A stretch of DNA of 29,883 nt, taken from contig JAEZJQ010000095.1 of assembly GCA_023436305.1 (NCBI GenBank), forward strand, positions 1 to 29,883. Direction: 5' to 3'. Position 1 is the stretch's first letter; every line of letters begins with the position of its first letter. The DNA is from Bacillota bacterium (GTDB lineage Bacteria > Bacillota > UBA4882 > UBA8346). The translations under genes and the position numbers were made by a program. Positions 8,901-16,613 of this stretch are shown one piece after another. The notes beneath the pieces are model-generated. The model was not told the origin of the DNA. It saw only the letters and a program-made list of their open reading frames with translations, and searched no databases.

Positions 8901-11900
8901 TTTCCGCCGTGATAGGGATCGAAAACAGATCCGCCTTGCGGTCAAGGGTTTTAAATTCCCGCTTCACCAATTGGTCCCCCAACCAGGTTTCAAAAATCAG
9001 TTGCTTATTCCGAAAACCAGTGCCCAATATAACCGGTAGCACTTCGCCGACATAAGCCTGTTGTTTTTGGGCCAAGAGATAATGTGAGGTTTTGATGCTT
9101 AAATCTTCCGCCGCCACTATAAACTCTTTTTGCGCTTGGCAATGAACTCCCCAAGGGTCAATCGTGACATACCGGAGCCGGTATACGCCCGGTTTTAAAT
9201 GGGCTAATGTGACTTTACCCTGACCGGCTTGATTATGAACTATTTGGCCCTCGCTCACTTTCAAGCCATCTTCCCAACGGAACAACGTCCGCTCCAAGTC
9301 TTCCCCTGCAGTCCACCGGGGGCGCATATTATCCCCATAGGTCACCTTCTCCCGGGTGGTAATTTGAGGAATCTCATACGCCCGTAAAGTCTCTTCCGGT
9401 TGTTTTAAAAGAAATACTTGATAATTGCCCCGGCCCGCCTGGCCGGTTCCATTTAGATTAGCCCGAAGAATCGAACAGTCAATATTCTCGCCTGATAAAT
9501 AAAAGTCTTGGGCCATTTGAATATCGGCTTGAATGTTCACAAAACCGATGGCGTAATCTAGCCGGGCCTCTTTCGTTTCGCCACCGCTATCAGTAATGGT
9601 TGCCGAAACCCGGAACCGGTAACTTACTCCACTTTTATCCGGTAGCACTTCATCCCCCTCCGGCAGGAACTGAATCTCAAAACCACCGTTCGGGTTTAAA
9701 GCGGTCTCCCCGGCTACGATTTCCTGGGCCGGTCGCGGTGTGTACCAATCGTAAAGCCAGGAGTACCACCAGGGATAGCTAGCCTCCCGGGTAATCCGGT
9801 AACGGATTGTCCCCTCGGTTACCGGCATTCCGAAATAATAACGAGCTTCTCCCTTCACCCGGGCTACGTTGTTCAAACGCAACGCTTCATCGGGCGGAAG
9901 TAACCTGGCCTCAAAAGTCGGCCGTTTATATTCCTCCACCCGGATTTCGGCCTGCCCCCAACCGGCTGCTCGGATGGTATACGGCCCTAACTGTCGCCCT
10001 CTGGGAATCACAAATTCCCCGGAGCAGGAACCAAAATTATTCGTGGTGGGTTTTTGGCCGGCAACAACTTCCCCGTTCGGATCCACCAGTTCAATATCCA
10101 AAGATTGATTGGGGATGACCCGGTAGTCATTTCGCGAAGCATCTCCCTCATAGGCAATCACTTTAAAATAAACCTTCTGCAAGGGCCGGTAGATACTACG
10201 ATCAGTATAAACAAAGGCTTCATGTTGGACTTGCGCTACTATAGCTTCCCCCGGATAAATGTTGTTTTTATAAAAAGTGAACTGTTTCCCTTTTGTGGCG
10301 GTTATTAATGAATTATAATAATATATTTTATTTACCGATTGTGTTGATATCCTGGCTAGACCCCGTTCATCCGTAGTGGCCACAAGAGAGCCGGTTTTTT
10401 TCGAATCATCATTCAATTGATAAAAAGTGACTTTGACACCGGAAACGGCCTCACCATGCAACCCATCCCGTACCCAAACTTCCAGTTCCTTTTCCAGAGG
10501 CCGGGGATTAATAAGCATGGTCAATGTAGAAATGGAAATCGTAGTTGCCAATACCTGATTTTTGGTCTTATCAAATCCCGGGTTGGCGGAAACGGCAATA
10601 ATATAAATTCCATCTTCCCCTTCCGGCACAGGTACTTTCTCATAAGTTACATGAGCCTGATAATCTTTTGGGTCTTCCAGCGGACTTTCCCAGGCATAAT
10701 CCGGCTTTTTCCCGAATATCCACCGGACTAGTTCATCCCGGTTATTAAAGTTAAAAGCATTCTGATTCATATTTTCGCGAAAATGAATATTCATACGAAA
10801 AATCCGGAAATATAAGCGGTTTACATTGGAATGGGTAATCTGAATGGATGGCGCTTGGTTCCGGTCATTGGACATGGCCTGAATGAAGAAAGCAGGAGCT
10901 TCAATGGCTTTCATCAGGGAAAGACATTCCAGGCCACCAATGCTCCTGGGATATTGTTCATATCCGGCTTTGGCCAGTTGGTGGGCTGTAACCGCATCGC
11001 CTTGGCTTTGGACAAATGCAGCATATTGATATTGTCCGTGCACCCACCAACTATTTCCTCTCCAGGCTTGTAAAATCTCCCGGTAAGCTTTTGCTATCTC
11101 CGCTTTTTCATTGGCCTTCGTAAAATGCGGTGTGAGACACCCGATTTTAATCAGCATGGCTTCAACGGCTGATTCCGGATCACTCTCCTGCCGGTGCCAA
11201 AGGTATTGTTCATTCAAAATCTCAGTAATTTTTTTTAGGGGATGGAACCCGGGATCATTGACTTGAAGTGATTCGTTTTTTAACCCTGATTTCTGAGACA
11301 GTTTTGCAGACGGAATCTTTAATAACTCTGCCAAAGCTAGTTTATATTTTTCCTGCAAGTTTTGAGGTTGCCAGGTGGTCGTATTTTGTAAAAAATCCAC
11401 CCATTGATAAACCAAAAAATCCCGCATGGTTTTCCGGATCTTCCCCGGGTAATTTCCCACCCGGATATAATCAGGGAAGGTGCTAATCTTTTCCCGGCCC
11501 AAAGTATCCCGCTGTAGCCAGGCCTGATAGAAATGCTCATTGGCCGATTGAAAGATATCTTCGCCGGTCCAGGCCTTGATATCCTGAGGCAACTGACTGC
11601 CAATCTTTTCCCGCCGGTTAATCTCCCAACTATGGTTTTGATAATAATTAAATAGCGTATTGGCAGTATAGAGGTTTAATAAAGCCCGGGAAGAAGTCTC
11701 TTGCGGCCATGGATTATCCAATAACAACCGGATAGACGTCTCATACCCATGCAGGGCATTCTCTAGTATCACCCGTCTGACCAATGCCTTGGTCCAAAGA
11801 GGCGCGTCCGTTTTCCCTTTGGCATAAACCAGGATTTCCTCGACAATGGGAATCGCTGCATTGTACTGCTGTTTTTTCTCCAGGTCCATAATAGTTCTCC

Positions 11901-12021
11901 ACTTGACATTGAGTTCAGCCGCTGTGAAAGTTTTACCCCCGGAAGAGAAAATTCCGCTCCAACCCATTAATCCAATGATTAACACCGGGACCAGCACCAA
12001 AATTCTCCGGAAATTTTTCAT
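5992..12021 (-). CDS. Giant exported alpha-2-macroglobulin family protein with thioester motif
   Basis: This 2009-residue protein belongs to the bacterial alpha-2-macroglobulins, protease-trapping proteins that bind targets through an internal thioester. A signal sequence or anchor is visible at residues 1-27 (basic MKNFRR, then a hydrophobic stretch). There is no lipobox Cys. Residues of about 40-400 look helical and repeat-like. An MG2-type segment with YTDRSIYRP lies near 604. MG3-like and bait-type segments follow (about 700-1110). The central A2M domain is near 1250 (PDSVTSWNIYVHA). The thioester domain contains ECTEQ with Cys1478 and Gln1481, followed by the helical GGFPWFEGG region, and the C-terminal MG10-like domain runs from about 1895 (ending with MYAPEFAAFSAG). 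There is no penicillin-binding protein pbpC neighbour, the usual partner in proteobacteria. The ATG at 12021 follows GGGGGTAGG. It is probably monocistronic. Confidence 0.93.
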   Translation of the reverse strand: MKNFRRILVLVPVLIIGLMGWSGIFSSGGKTFTAAELNVKWRTIMDLEKKQQYNAAIPIVEEILVYAKGKTDAPLWTKALVRRVILENALHGYETSIRLLLDNPWPQETSSRALLNLYTANTLFNYYQNHSWEINRREKIGSQLPQDIKAWTGEDIFQSANEHFYQAWLQRDTLGREKISTFPDYIRVGNYPGKIRKTMRDFLVYQWVDFLQNTTTWQPQNLQEKYKLALAELLKIPSAKLSQKSGLKNESLQVNDPGFHPLKKITEILNEQYLWHRQESDPESAVEAMLIKIGCLTPHFTKANEKAEIAKAYREILQAWRGNSWWVHGQYQYAAFVQSQGDAVTAHQLAKAGYEQYPRSIGGLECLSLMKAIEAPAFFIQAMSNDRNQAPSIQITHSNVNRLYFRIFRMNIHFRENMNQNAFNFNNRDELVRWIFGKKPDYAWESPLEDPKDYQAHVTYEKVPVPEGEDGIYIIAVSANPGFDKTKNQVLATTISISTLTMLINPRPLEKELEVWVRDGLHGEAVSGVKVTFYQLNDDSKKTGSLVATTDERGLARISTQSVNKIYYYNSLITATKGKQFTFYKNNIYPGEAIVAQVQHEAFVYTDRSIYRPLQKVYFKVIAYEGDASRNDYRVIPNQSLDIELVDPNGEVVAGQKPTTNNFGSCSGEFVIPRGRQLGPYTIRAAGWGQAEIRVEEYKRPTFEARLLPPDEALRLNNVARVKGEARYYFGMPVTEGTIRYRITREASYPWWYSWLYDWYTPRPAQEIVAGETALNPNGGFEIQFLPEGDEVLPDKSGVSYRFRVSATITDSGGETKEARLDYAIGFVNIQADIQMAQDFYLSGENIDCSILRANLNGTGQAGRGNYQVFLLKQPEETLRAYEIPQITTREKVTYGDNMRPRWTAGEDLERTLFRWEDGLKVSEGQIVHNQAGQGKVTLAHLKPGVYRLRYVTIDPWGVHCQAQKEFIVAAEDLSIKTSHYLLAQKQQAYVGEVLPVILGTGFRNKQLIFETWLGDQLVKREFKTLDRKADLFSIPITAEMRGGFTLRLYLVEDYQIYKVEQNIDVPFSDKQLDVNFTTFRDRLQPGGKETWSLMVRGPGQEKVSAEILSYMHDRSLDYFIKHGYPNLANIYQRRSFRPELLDNVAVTYGEDMVNSPWFSLPERPILVDNQMFLFNSYPVGGPGGRKYKMLQSLNKADGGSRLTALPVKDDWAEKGESHTLKFDNTTAGVFPEQPDQPKEEPLRDNFAETAFFYPHLLTDEQGNVKIEFEAPDSVTSWNIYVHALTRDLKFMTLQKQAETRKELMVRPYLPRFFREGDEAVLKVVVNNAGKEALKGEATIEIYDPETNTSSLGDFKLEKKDQTKQWSVPAGQSTTLSWKLTAPDKIKTYAFKVMARSKDFSDGEVRPAPVLPGRMHLVQSRFATLKNDETLRLQIEDMVKAAADSSLRNEKLVVTLDGRFIDTVLRALPYLVNYPYECTEQTMNRFLSTSIVNSLYDQHPHLAKMDKDFSSRKTQVDPWVLDDPNRKLTLEETPWLEASKGGRTEEADLINMFDTRVVKANQEMALAKLRKAQRTDGGFPWFEGGPASDYMTVYILHGMAKAREFNVLVPEEMVRRAWKYVKAQYDKYHAREKDRDLSFLCFMNYVLSCFPESYYKDSFSQVERMSILSRCFKHWTEFNPYRKALLALTLQRAKRTQDAKLVLVSIMDSAKTTKDQGTFWAREDQSWLWYNDEIESHAFILRTLLEINPQNPKVDGLALWLLLNKKMNQWKSTRATAEAIYSLALYMKQTGSLAVREEAGVDLGGKRYPFVFEPDQYSGGRNQIIVEGEQVKPEQMAEVTVDKRGKGFMFASMTWHYSTEKLPTEGKGDVLSIKRSYFVRRNVNQQYVLEPLAEGAKIQVGDEIEVKISITCRNPMEYVHLHDPRAAGLEPERSVSGHRWDLGLYWYEEVRDSGANFFFEQLPQGEYNFKYRLRANMAGRFRVGPATIESMYAPEFAAFSAGQVMEVGE

Positions 12022-12311
12022 GATCCTACCCCCGTTAAAAAATATGGTATAACTCTAGGCTGGAAAAAACCAAAAAATTTTGCAAAACCCATTTAATAAG
12101 TGTCAATTATAATGTTCTTCACCAATGAATACCCTAAATCCTGTAAATCAATCCGAAATTGCCAGAAAAATATCTGTAACCAACCCTCCGAATCATTTTG
12201 AAAAAAAGCCCTGTAGGAAAGATTATTGATTGCTAATATGAAATGAAGAAGAAAGAAAATTCGAGGATATGACTTGATGAAAGAACACAATAGAAAAATA
12301 GATGAAAAAAA
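12022..12311. other. Spacer between truA and the macroglobulin gene
   Basis: This 290-base AT-rich gap has no supported gene. One minus-strand frame of 65 codons (12093-12290) begins with TTG, has no ribosome binding site and resembles nothing I recognise. Its end overlaps the best promoter candidate for the downstream gene. I see no strong terminator after truA, so read-through into the macroglobulin gene is possible. Confidence 0.5.
12077..12106 (-). promoter_or_regulatory. Candidate promoter of the macroglobulin gene
   Basis: On the minus strand a perfect TTGACA (12106-12101) is followed after 18 bases by CAAAAT (12082-12077, 4/6 match to TATAAT). It lies about 56 bases ahead of the start codon at 12021. 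A second, weaker pair (TTGGTT, 16 bases, TATACC) lies slightly further downstream. Confidence 0.42.
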
Positions 12312-13058
12312 TCAATAGAATACTTCTTCCAAACAAAGCCCCCGCGCCGGAGCAGTTGGACCTGCCATGGAACGGTCTTTTGCTTCCAAAATCGTTTTGA
12401 AATCAGCCACCGTCATTCGCCCGTTCCCCACCAAAACAAGTGTACCCGCAATATTCCTCACCATATGATACAAAAACCCATCGGCGTTTATCTCAATTCG
12501 GATTTCGTAATCCTGTTGCGTAACTTCACAAAAATGAACTGTTTTTATAGTATTTTTAACCGATGAACCGGTAGCTTGAAAACTCCGAAAGTCTTTGCTT
12601 CCGGTCAAAAACCGCGCCGCTTCCCGCATCCGGTCAATATCTAAGGGAAACCGGTAATGGTAAACAAAATTACGCTCGAATACTGGACGCAATTCGGAAT
12701 GATAAATCCGGTAAGAATATGTCTTGGATTTGGCCGAAAAACGAGCATGAAAATCCGGAAGCATATCATTTACCGCCAATACTAAAACATCCTCCGGCAA
12801 AAAATGATTGAGTGCTTTTTGAATCTGGATGGAGGGCAGTCCGGTTCGACTATGAAAATTGACCACCTGCCCCCGGGCATGCACTCCCGCGTCGGTTCGC
12901 CCGGCGGCGATTATCTTAACCGTCTCCCCGGTGAGCTTGCAAATAGCCTCTTCCAGAACCGCTTGCACCGTGAATCCATTATTCTGTCGTTGAAAACCGG
13001 CGTATCGGGTCCCCTCATAAGCAACGATTAGCTTTAAATTATGTTTCAGTTGTTCCAA
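12312..13058 (-). CDS. truA: tRNA pseudouridine(38-40) synthase TruA
   Basis: This enzyme converts uridines 38-40 of the tRNA anticodon stem to pseudouridine. The protein has 248 residues, the normal length. The catalytic motif GRTDAGVHA carries the active-site Asp56. Other family blocks are YEGTRYAGFQRQ near the N-terminus, FHARF in the middle and FLYHMVRNIAGTL near the C-terminus. The start is a TTG with GAGG about 8 bases upstream. truA is commonly the gene after rplQ in Bacillota, usually with ecfA-ecfA'-ecfT genes in between. Those are missing here. A terminator separates it from rplQ, so it may rely on read-through or on its own weak promoter. Confidence 0.96.
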   Translation of the reverse strand: MEQLKHNLKLIVAYEGTRYAGFQRQNNGFTVQAVLEEAICKLTGETVKIIAAGRTDAGVHARGQVVNFHSRTGLPSIQIQKALNHFLPEDVLVLAVNDMLPDFHARFSAKSKTYSYRIYHSELRPVFERNFVYHYRFPLDIDRMREAARFLTGSKDFRSFQATGSSVKNTIKTVHFCEVTQQDYEIRIEINADGFLYHMVRNIAGTLVLVGNGRMTVADFKTILEAKDRSMAGPTAPARGLCLEEVFY

Positions 13059-13106
13059 TGCGGCCGCCTCATTTATTTAGCGTAGCAGTTTAGGGTATAG
13101 GGCATA

Positions 13107-13151
13107 AAAAACAAAGGTCCGCCTCGAAAGCACCCGCTATCAAAGCCGACC
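13107..13151 (-). terminator. Intrinsic terminator at the end of the ribosomal operon
   Basis: On the minus strand GGTCGGCTTTGA (13151-13140) pairs with TCGAGGCGGACC (13127-13116): 11 pairs including two G-U, with one mismatch. The loop is 12 bases, and TTTGTTTTTT follows directly. It lies about 65 bases after the rplQ stop codon and 58 bases before the truA start. It probably ends most transcripts of the S10-spc-alpha block. A weaker hairpin without a T-run lies nearer the rplQ stop. Confidence 0.82.
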
Positions 13152-13216
13152 CTAAAAATCGAATTTCTTCTACTTTAGTTTCCGTCAACGATATTCATCT
13201 GAATATATTCGTTGAA

Positions 13217-13558
13217 TTACTTTACCAGTTCCAATATAACCATTGGAGCAGCATCGCCGCGCCGGGGACCGACTTTTAGGATGCGGGTATAACCGCCTTT
13301 GCGTGTGGCATAACGTCCGGCAACGGAATCAAACAATTTTTGCAGCACTTCAGGTTCGGTAATCACTTCAGCAGCCAAACGGCGTGAATGTAAATCACCT
13401 TTCTTGGCCAGGGTGATCACTTTTTCGGCAAGAATTCTAGCTTCTTTGGCTTTAATTTCAGTGGTTTCAATTTTTTCATTGGCGAGAAGAGACGTCACCA
13501 TATTACGAAACAATGCGGTCCGATGAGCTGAATCTCTTCCTAATTTTCGTTTTAACAT
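13217..13558 (-). CDS. rplQ: 50S ribosomal protein L17
   Basis: L17 lies near the exit tunnel of the large subunit. The protein is 113 residues and begins MLKRKLGRDSAHRTALFRN, the family N-terminus. The C-terminal RYATRKGGYTRILKVGPRRGDAAPM is also typical. The ATG at 13558 is preceded by GGAGG at the right distance. The frame stays open 99 bases further upstream, but that stretch has no family similarity and is excluded. It is the last gene of the alpha operon, directly after rpoA. Confidence 0.96.
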   Translation of the reverse strand: MLKRKLGRDSAHRTALFRNMVTSLLANEKIETTEIKAKEARILAEKVITLAKKGDLHSRRLAAEVITEPEVLQKLFDSVAGRYATRKGGYTRILKVGPRRGDAAPMVILELVK

Positions 13559-13657
13559 TATCACACCTCCGCTATGCGCATGGAAAGCGCTATGAAAAGT
13601 TTTTACAAATTTAATCCGATTTGCAGCGCTTTTTTGCGCTTGCCCCATAATGATCAA

Positions 13658-14605
13658 TTAATCTTCCGATTTCCGTAACATAAGACCGAGAGCGTTAATT
13701 TTTTGCTCTACTTCTTCCAGGGATTTACGGCCCAAGTTTCGGACTTTCATCATATCCTCTTCGGTTTTCCGGATGAGTTCCTCAACACTATTGATACCGG
13801 CCCGTTTCAAGCAATTATAGGAACGGACCGAAAGATCCAACTCTTCAATTGTCATCTCCAGGATCTTATTCTTGGATTCTTCCTCTTTCTCAACCATAAT
13901 CTCGGTCTTACCGGCAGTTTGGCTTAAGTTAACAAACAAGGCCAAATGCTCCGACATGATTTTCGCCGCTAATGAAACCGATTCCACTGCACTAATGCTG
14001 CCATCGGTCCAAACCTCTAAAATCAATTTATCATAATCAGTGATTTGCCCAACCCGGGTATGTTCAATCACATAATTGACTTTTTGCACCGGTGAAAAAT
14101 GAGCATCCATCGCGATTACGCCAATAATGTTCTCGGTGGCTTTATTCCGTTCCGCCGGTAGAAATCCCCGTCCTCGATCAATTGTAATCTCCGCAACCAA
14201 GGAACCTCCATGGGAAACAGTGGCAATATAAAGATCGGGATTTAAAATTTCGATATCGCTGCTAACTTGAATATCAGCGGCGGTGACCACTTTTTCGTCT
14301 TTAACGTTCAGCCGTACTTTTTTGGGACAATCACCATGGATCTTTACCAATAATTGTTTTAGATTCAGAATAATATCCGTGGTATCCTCAACAACTCCCG
14401 GAATTGTTGAAAATTCATGCAATACTCCATCTATTTTAACGGAAGTTACAGCATAACCAGGTAGAGAAGAGAGCAGGATCCGGCGTAGCGAGTTACCTAG
14501 TGTTGTTCCATAACCTCTTTCCAAAGGTTCAATAACGAAAACCCCGTAACGATCACGATCATTCGTATCTTCTATGGAAATTTTGGGCTTTTCGATTTCT
14601 ATCAA
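13658..14605 (-). CDS. rpoA: DNA-directed RNA polymerase alpha subunit
   Basis: The alpha subunit starts assembly of RNA polymerase and contacts promoter UP elements and regulators. The protein is 315 residues. The N-terminal assembly domain includes LERGYGTTLGNSLRRILLSSLPG and VLHEFSTIPGV. The C-terminal DNA-binding domain (about 245-315) contains ELDLSVRSYNCLKRAGI and VRNLGRKSLEEV. The start chosen is TTG at 14605, giving MIEIEKPKI, the standard N-terminus in Bacillota, with AGGAGGG 8 bases upstream. A TTG at 14611 is only 2 bases from that site and is less likely. It lies between rpsD and rplQ as in clostridial gene order. Confidence 0.97.
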   Translation of the reverse strand: MIEIEKPKISIEDTNDRDRYGVFVIEPLERGYGTTLGNSLRRILLSSLPGYAVTSVKIDGVLHEFSTIPGVVEDTTDIILNLKQLLVKIHGDCPKKVRLNVKDEKVVTAADIQVSSDIEILNPDLYIATVSHGGSLVAEITIDRGRGFLPAERNKATENIIGVIAMDAHFSPVQKVNYVIEHTRVGQITDYDKLILEVWTDGSISAVESVSLAAKIMSEHLALFVNLSQTAGKTEIMVEKEEESKNKILEMTIEELDLSVRSYNCLKRAGINSVEELIRKTEEDMMKVRNLGRKSLEEVEQKINALGLMLRKSED

Positions 14606-14731
14606 TACCAAAACCCTCCTTCTCGCATTCGCGAATTCCTAATATCCATTACCGCACGCATAGCAGACGCCCATAGCATCAAAGGTTTCGTTAAATAAAC
14701 ACCCATAAAGCTGTTGTGCGAAAACGGTTAC

Positions 14732-14761
14732 ATTATACGTTTTAACGGGAATACAACTCAA
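14732..14761 (-). promoter_or_regulatory. Candidate internal promoter for rpoA-rplQ
   Basis: On the minus strand TTGAGT (14761-14756) lies 18 bases before a perfect TATAAT (14737-14732). It overlaps the last codons of rpsD. It would allow rpoA and rplQ to be made apart from the long ribosomal transcript. The 137-base distance from rpsD to rpoA fits a separate leader. Confidence 0.42.
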
Positions 14762-15368
14762 CAATTAAATGCTCCTTCACTGGGATGTCAATTTGTTCCC
14801 GTGTAGGCATTGTTTTTACTTTACCGCTATGATTGGCAAGATCCAATTCCAGCCATTCGGGAATGACACGGCTTCCGGCATCATCCAAATTCTCCTTAAT
14901 CTTTGCCGACCCAAGGCTGCCTTCTTTAACAGTAATTACATCACCCAGTTTCAATAAAAATGAAGGAATATTAACCTTCTTTCCATTTACCAGGAAATGG
15001 CCGTGAAGAACTAATTGCCGGGCTTCTTTGCGCGAAGCTCCGAGTCCTAAACGGTAAACTACATTATCCAATCGAGTTTCCAATATCTGTAATAGATTTT
15101 GCCCGGTAATTCCCTTTTTCCGTTCAGCTAAGGTAAAATACCCGGAGAACTGCCGTTCTAAAACTCCATATATACGGCGAAGTTTTTGTTTTTCACGGAG
15201 TTGCAATCCATATTCCGAGATTTTTTTACGATCTTGACCATGTTGACCCGGTGCATAACCGCGCCGCCCAATGCTGCATTTACCGGTATAACAGCGTTCA
15301 CCTTTTAAATAAAGTTTTTCTCCCTCTCGGCGGCATAGTCTACATACAGCTTCAGTATATCGTGCCAT
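14742..15368 (-). CDS. rpsD: 30S ribosomal protein S4 (zinc-binding form)
   Basis: S4 is a primary 16S rRNA binder and assembly starter. The protein is 208 residues. Four cysteines in the N-terminal domain (Cys9, Cys12, Cys26, Cys31) make the zinc-binding C+ form. The S4 RNA-binding domain follows at about 95-160 (TRLDNVVYRLGLGASRKEARQLVLHGHFLVNGKKVNIPS). It has GGAGGTG about 12 bases before its ATG, and gaps of 160 and 137 bases to its neighbours, larger than most in this block. In Bacillus rpsD is a separate autoregulated gene; here it sits between rpsK and rpoA. Confidence 0.96.
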   Translation of the reverse strand: MARYTEAVCRLCRREGEKLYLKGERCYTGKCSIGRRGYAPGQHGQDRKKISEYGLQLREKQKLRRIYGVLERQFSGYFTLAERKKGITGQNLLQILETRLDNVVYRLGLGASRKEARQLVLHGHFLVNGKKVNIPSFLLKLGDVITVKEGSLGSAKIKENLDDAGSRVIPEWLELDLANHSGKVKTMPTREQIDIPVKEHLIVELYSR

Positions 15369-15483
15369 AAAATCTATACACCTCCTAGAAATTCTTAACA
15401 GCTAGCACTTACTTCAAAGTTTAGCGCATTCAAAGCTTGCTCATATTGAAATTTCAGTAAATCAATATACTACTTACGTATCC

Positions 15484-15514
15484 GTGTAACGCAATTGTAC
15501 GTATACGTTAACAC
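15484..15514 (-). other. Stem-loop in the rpsK-rpsD gap
   Basis: On the minus strand GTGT-T-AACG pairs with CGTTACAC: eight pairs with one bulged T and a 14-base loop containing ACGTATACGT. There is no T-run. It could take part in S4 feedback control or RNA processing, which is inference only. Confidence 0.3.
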
Positions 15515-15528
15515 ATACACGCTTTGGT

Positions 15529-15930
15529 TTATACACGGCGCCGCTTTGGCGGGCGACATCCGTTATGAGGAATCGGTGTAACATCTTTAATGAGATTAAC
15601 GAATAATCCCGCGGCTTGTAATGAACGAATCGCCGCTTCACGTCCGGCGCCCGGCCCTTTTACATAAACTTCGATATTTTTCATACCGTGGTCTATGGCA
15701 ATTTTCGCCGCTTCTTCAGCTGCCATTCCGGCGGCAAACGGGGTGCTTTTCCGTGAACCTTTAAATCCCATGTGCCCGGCGCTAGCCCAAGATAAAACAT
15801 TTCCGGCCAGATCACTGATGGTTACAATCGTATTGTTAAAGGTGGAATGAATATGAGCTATCCCACTATCAATATGTTTGCGTTCTTTTTTTCGAGTACG
15901 AACTCCTTTTTTGGCAACAGTTTTTGCCAT
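15529..15930 (-). CDS. rpsK: 30S ribosomal protein S11
   Basis: S11 lies on the platform of the small subunit, next to the mRNA Shine-Dalgarno helix. The protein is 133 residues, a normal length for Bacillota. Family blocks include IAHIHSTFNNTIVTISD, SWASAGHMGFKGSRKSTPFAAG, VYVKGPGAGREAAIR and the C-terminal ending TPIPHNGCRPPKRRRV. The ATG has GGAGGGAG upstream. It follows rpsM by 19 bases. Confidence 0.97.
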   Translation of the reverse strand: MAKTVAKKGVRTRKKERKHIDSGIAHIHSTFNNTIVTISDLAGNVLSWASAGHMGFKGSRKSTPFAAGMAAEEAAKIAIDHGMKNIEVYVKGPGAGREAAIRSLQAAGLFVNLIKDVTPIPHNGCRPPKRRRV

Positions 15931-15949
15931 TTTAAAATCTCCCTCCTTT

Positions 15950-16321
15950 TTAAGCCTTCCGTTTTGCGCCTACTGTACGACGAGGTCCTTTGCGAGTCCG
16001 GGCGTTGGTTTTGGTTCGTTGGCCCCTTACCGGTAAGCCACGCCGGTGTCGCATACCCCGATAACTGCCGATTTCGATTAAGCGTTTAATATTCATTGAT
16101 TCTTCACGGCGCAGATCACCTTCAACCTTAAAATCACGATCAATGATTTCACGTAATTTGGTGATTTCTTCTTCAGTCAGATCTCTGACTCTGGTGTCCG
16201 GATTAATACCGGTTTTAGCCAATATCTGATTGGAAGTTGTCTGTCCTAAACCATAAATGTACGTTAAGGCGATTTCTACGCGCTTATCTCTTGGTAAATC
16301 GACTCCTGCAATACGTGCCAT
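15950..16321 (-). CDS. rpsM: 30S ribosomal protein S13
   Basis: S13 sits in the head of the small subunit and contacts the P-site tRNA and the large subunit. The protein is 123 residues. It begins MARIAGVDLPRDKRVEIALTYI and contains IGSYRGMRHRRGLPVRGQRTKTNARTRKG, the diagnostic C-terminal block with a basic tail. The ribosome binding site is GGGGGGAG. It lies 48 bases after rpmJ. Confidence 0.97.
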   Translation of the reverse strand: MARIAGVDLPRDKRVEIALTYIYGLGQTTSNQILAKTGINPDTRVRDLTEEEITKLREIIDRDFKVEGDLRREESMNIKRLIEIGSYRGMRHRRGLPVRGQRTKTNARTRKGPRRTVGAKRKA

Positions 16322-16369
16322 CTATTTCTCCCCCCTATTAATACTTTCAATTAAAATATTTTGGATTGA

Positions 16370-16483
16370 TTATCCCTGCTTTTGTTTATGCTTGGGATTA
16401 TCACAAATTATGGTAACTCGGCCTTTACGTTTAATGATTTTACAATGCTCACATATCGGTTTCACCGAAGGTCTAATTTTCAT
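16370..16483 (-). CDS. rpmJ: 50S ribosomal protein L36 (zinc-binding form)
   Basis: This is a 37-residue protein, MKIRPSVKPICEHC onwards, ending KHKQKQG. Cys11, Cys14, Cys27 and His32 form the zinc site of the C+ type. The ATG at 16483 is preceded by AGGAGGAGG. It lies between infA and rpsM, its usual place. It is too short for most automatic length cutoffs. Confidence 0.97.
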   Translation of the reverse strand: MKIRPSVKPICEHCKIIKRKGRVTIICDNPKHKQKQG

Positions 16484-16568
16484 TGGAATCCTCCTCCTGG
16501 TAATTTTGCCAAATTCCACATTTTTTATAAGTTTATCCGAAACTTTTCATTCATCCGACTCCGGTTTA

Positions 16569-16597
16569 ATTGTACCATATAATTAATTGTGTTTCTA
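16569..16597 (-). promoter_or_regulatory. Candidate promoter in the infA-rpmJ gap
   Basis: On the minus strand TAGAAA (16597-16592, 4/6) lies 17 bases before TACAAT (16574-16569, 5/6). A TG dinucleotide one base ahead of the -10 hexamer gives an extended -10 element. The gap of 130 bases is larger than needed for translation coupling and would leave room for a leader of rpmJ-rpsM. Confidence 0.38.
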
Positions 16598-16613
16598 ATT
16601 CGAAGAACTTTAC

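Noticed and set aside
12093..12290. 65-codon minus-strand frame between truA and the macroglobulin gene
   Set aside because: TTG start without a ribosome binding site, no recognisable motif, AT-rich composition, and its end overlaps a TTGACA promoter candidate.
13625..13640. Palindrome AGCGC-6-GCGCT in the rpoA-rplQ gap
   Set aside because: Only five pairs; too short to claim as an element on its own.
13559..13657. 33-residue N-terminal extension of L17
   Set aside because: The extension has no family similarity, while the internal ATG has a GGAGG site and the standard L17 N-terminus.
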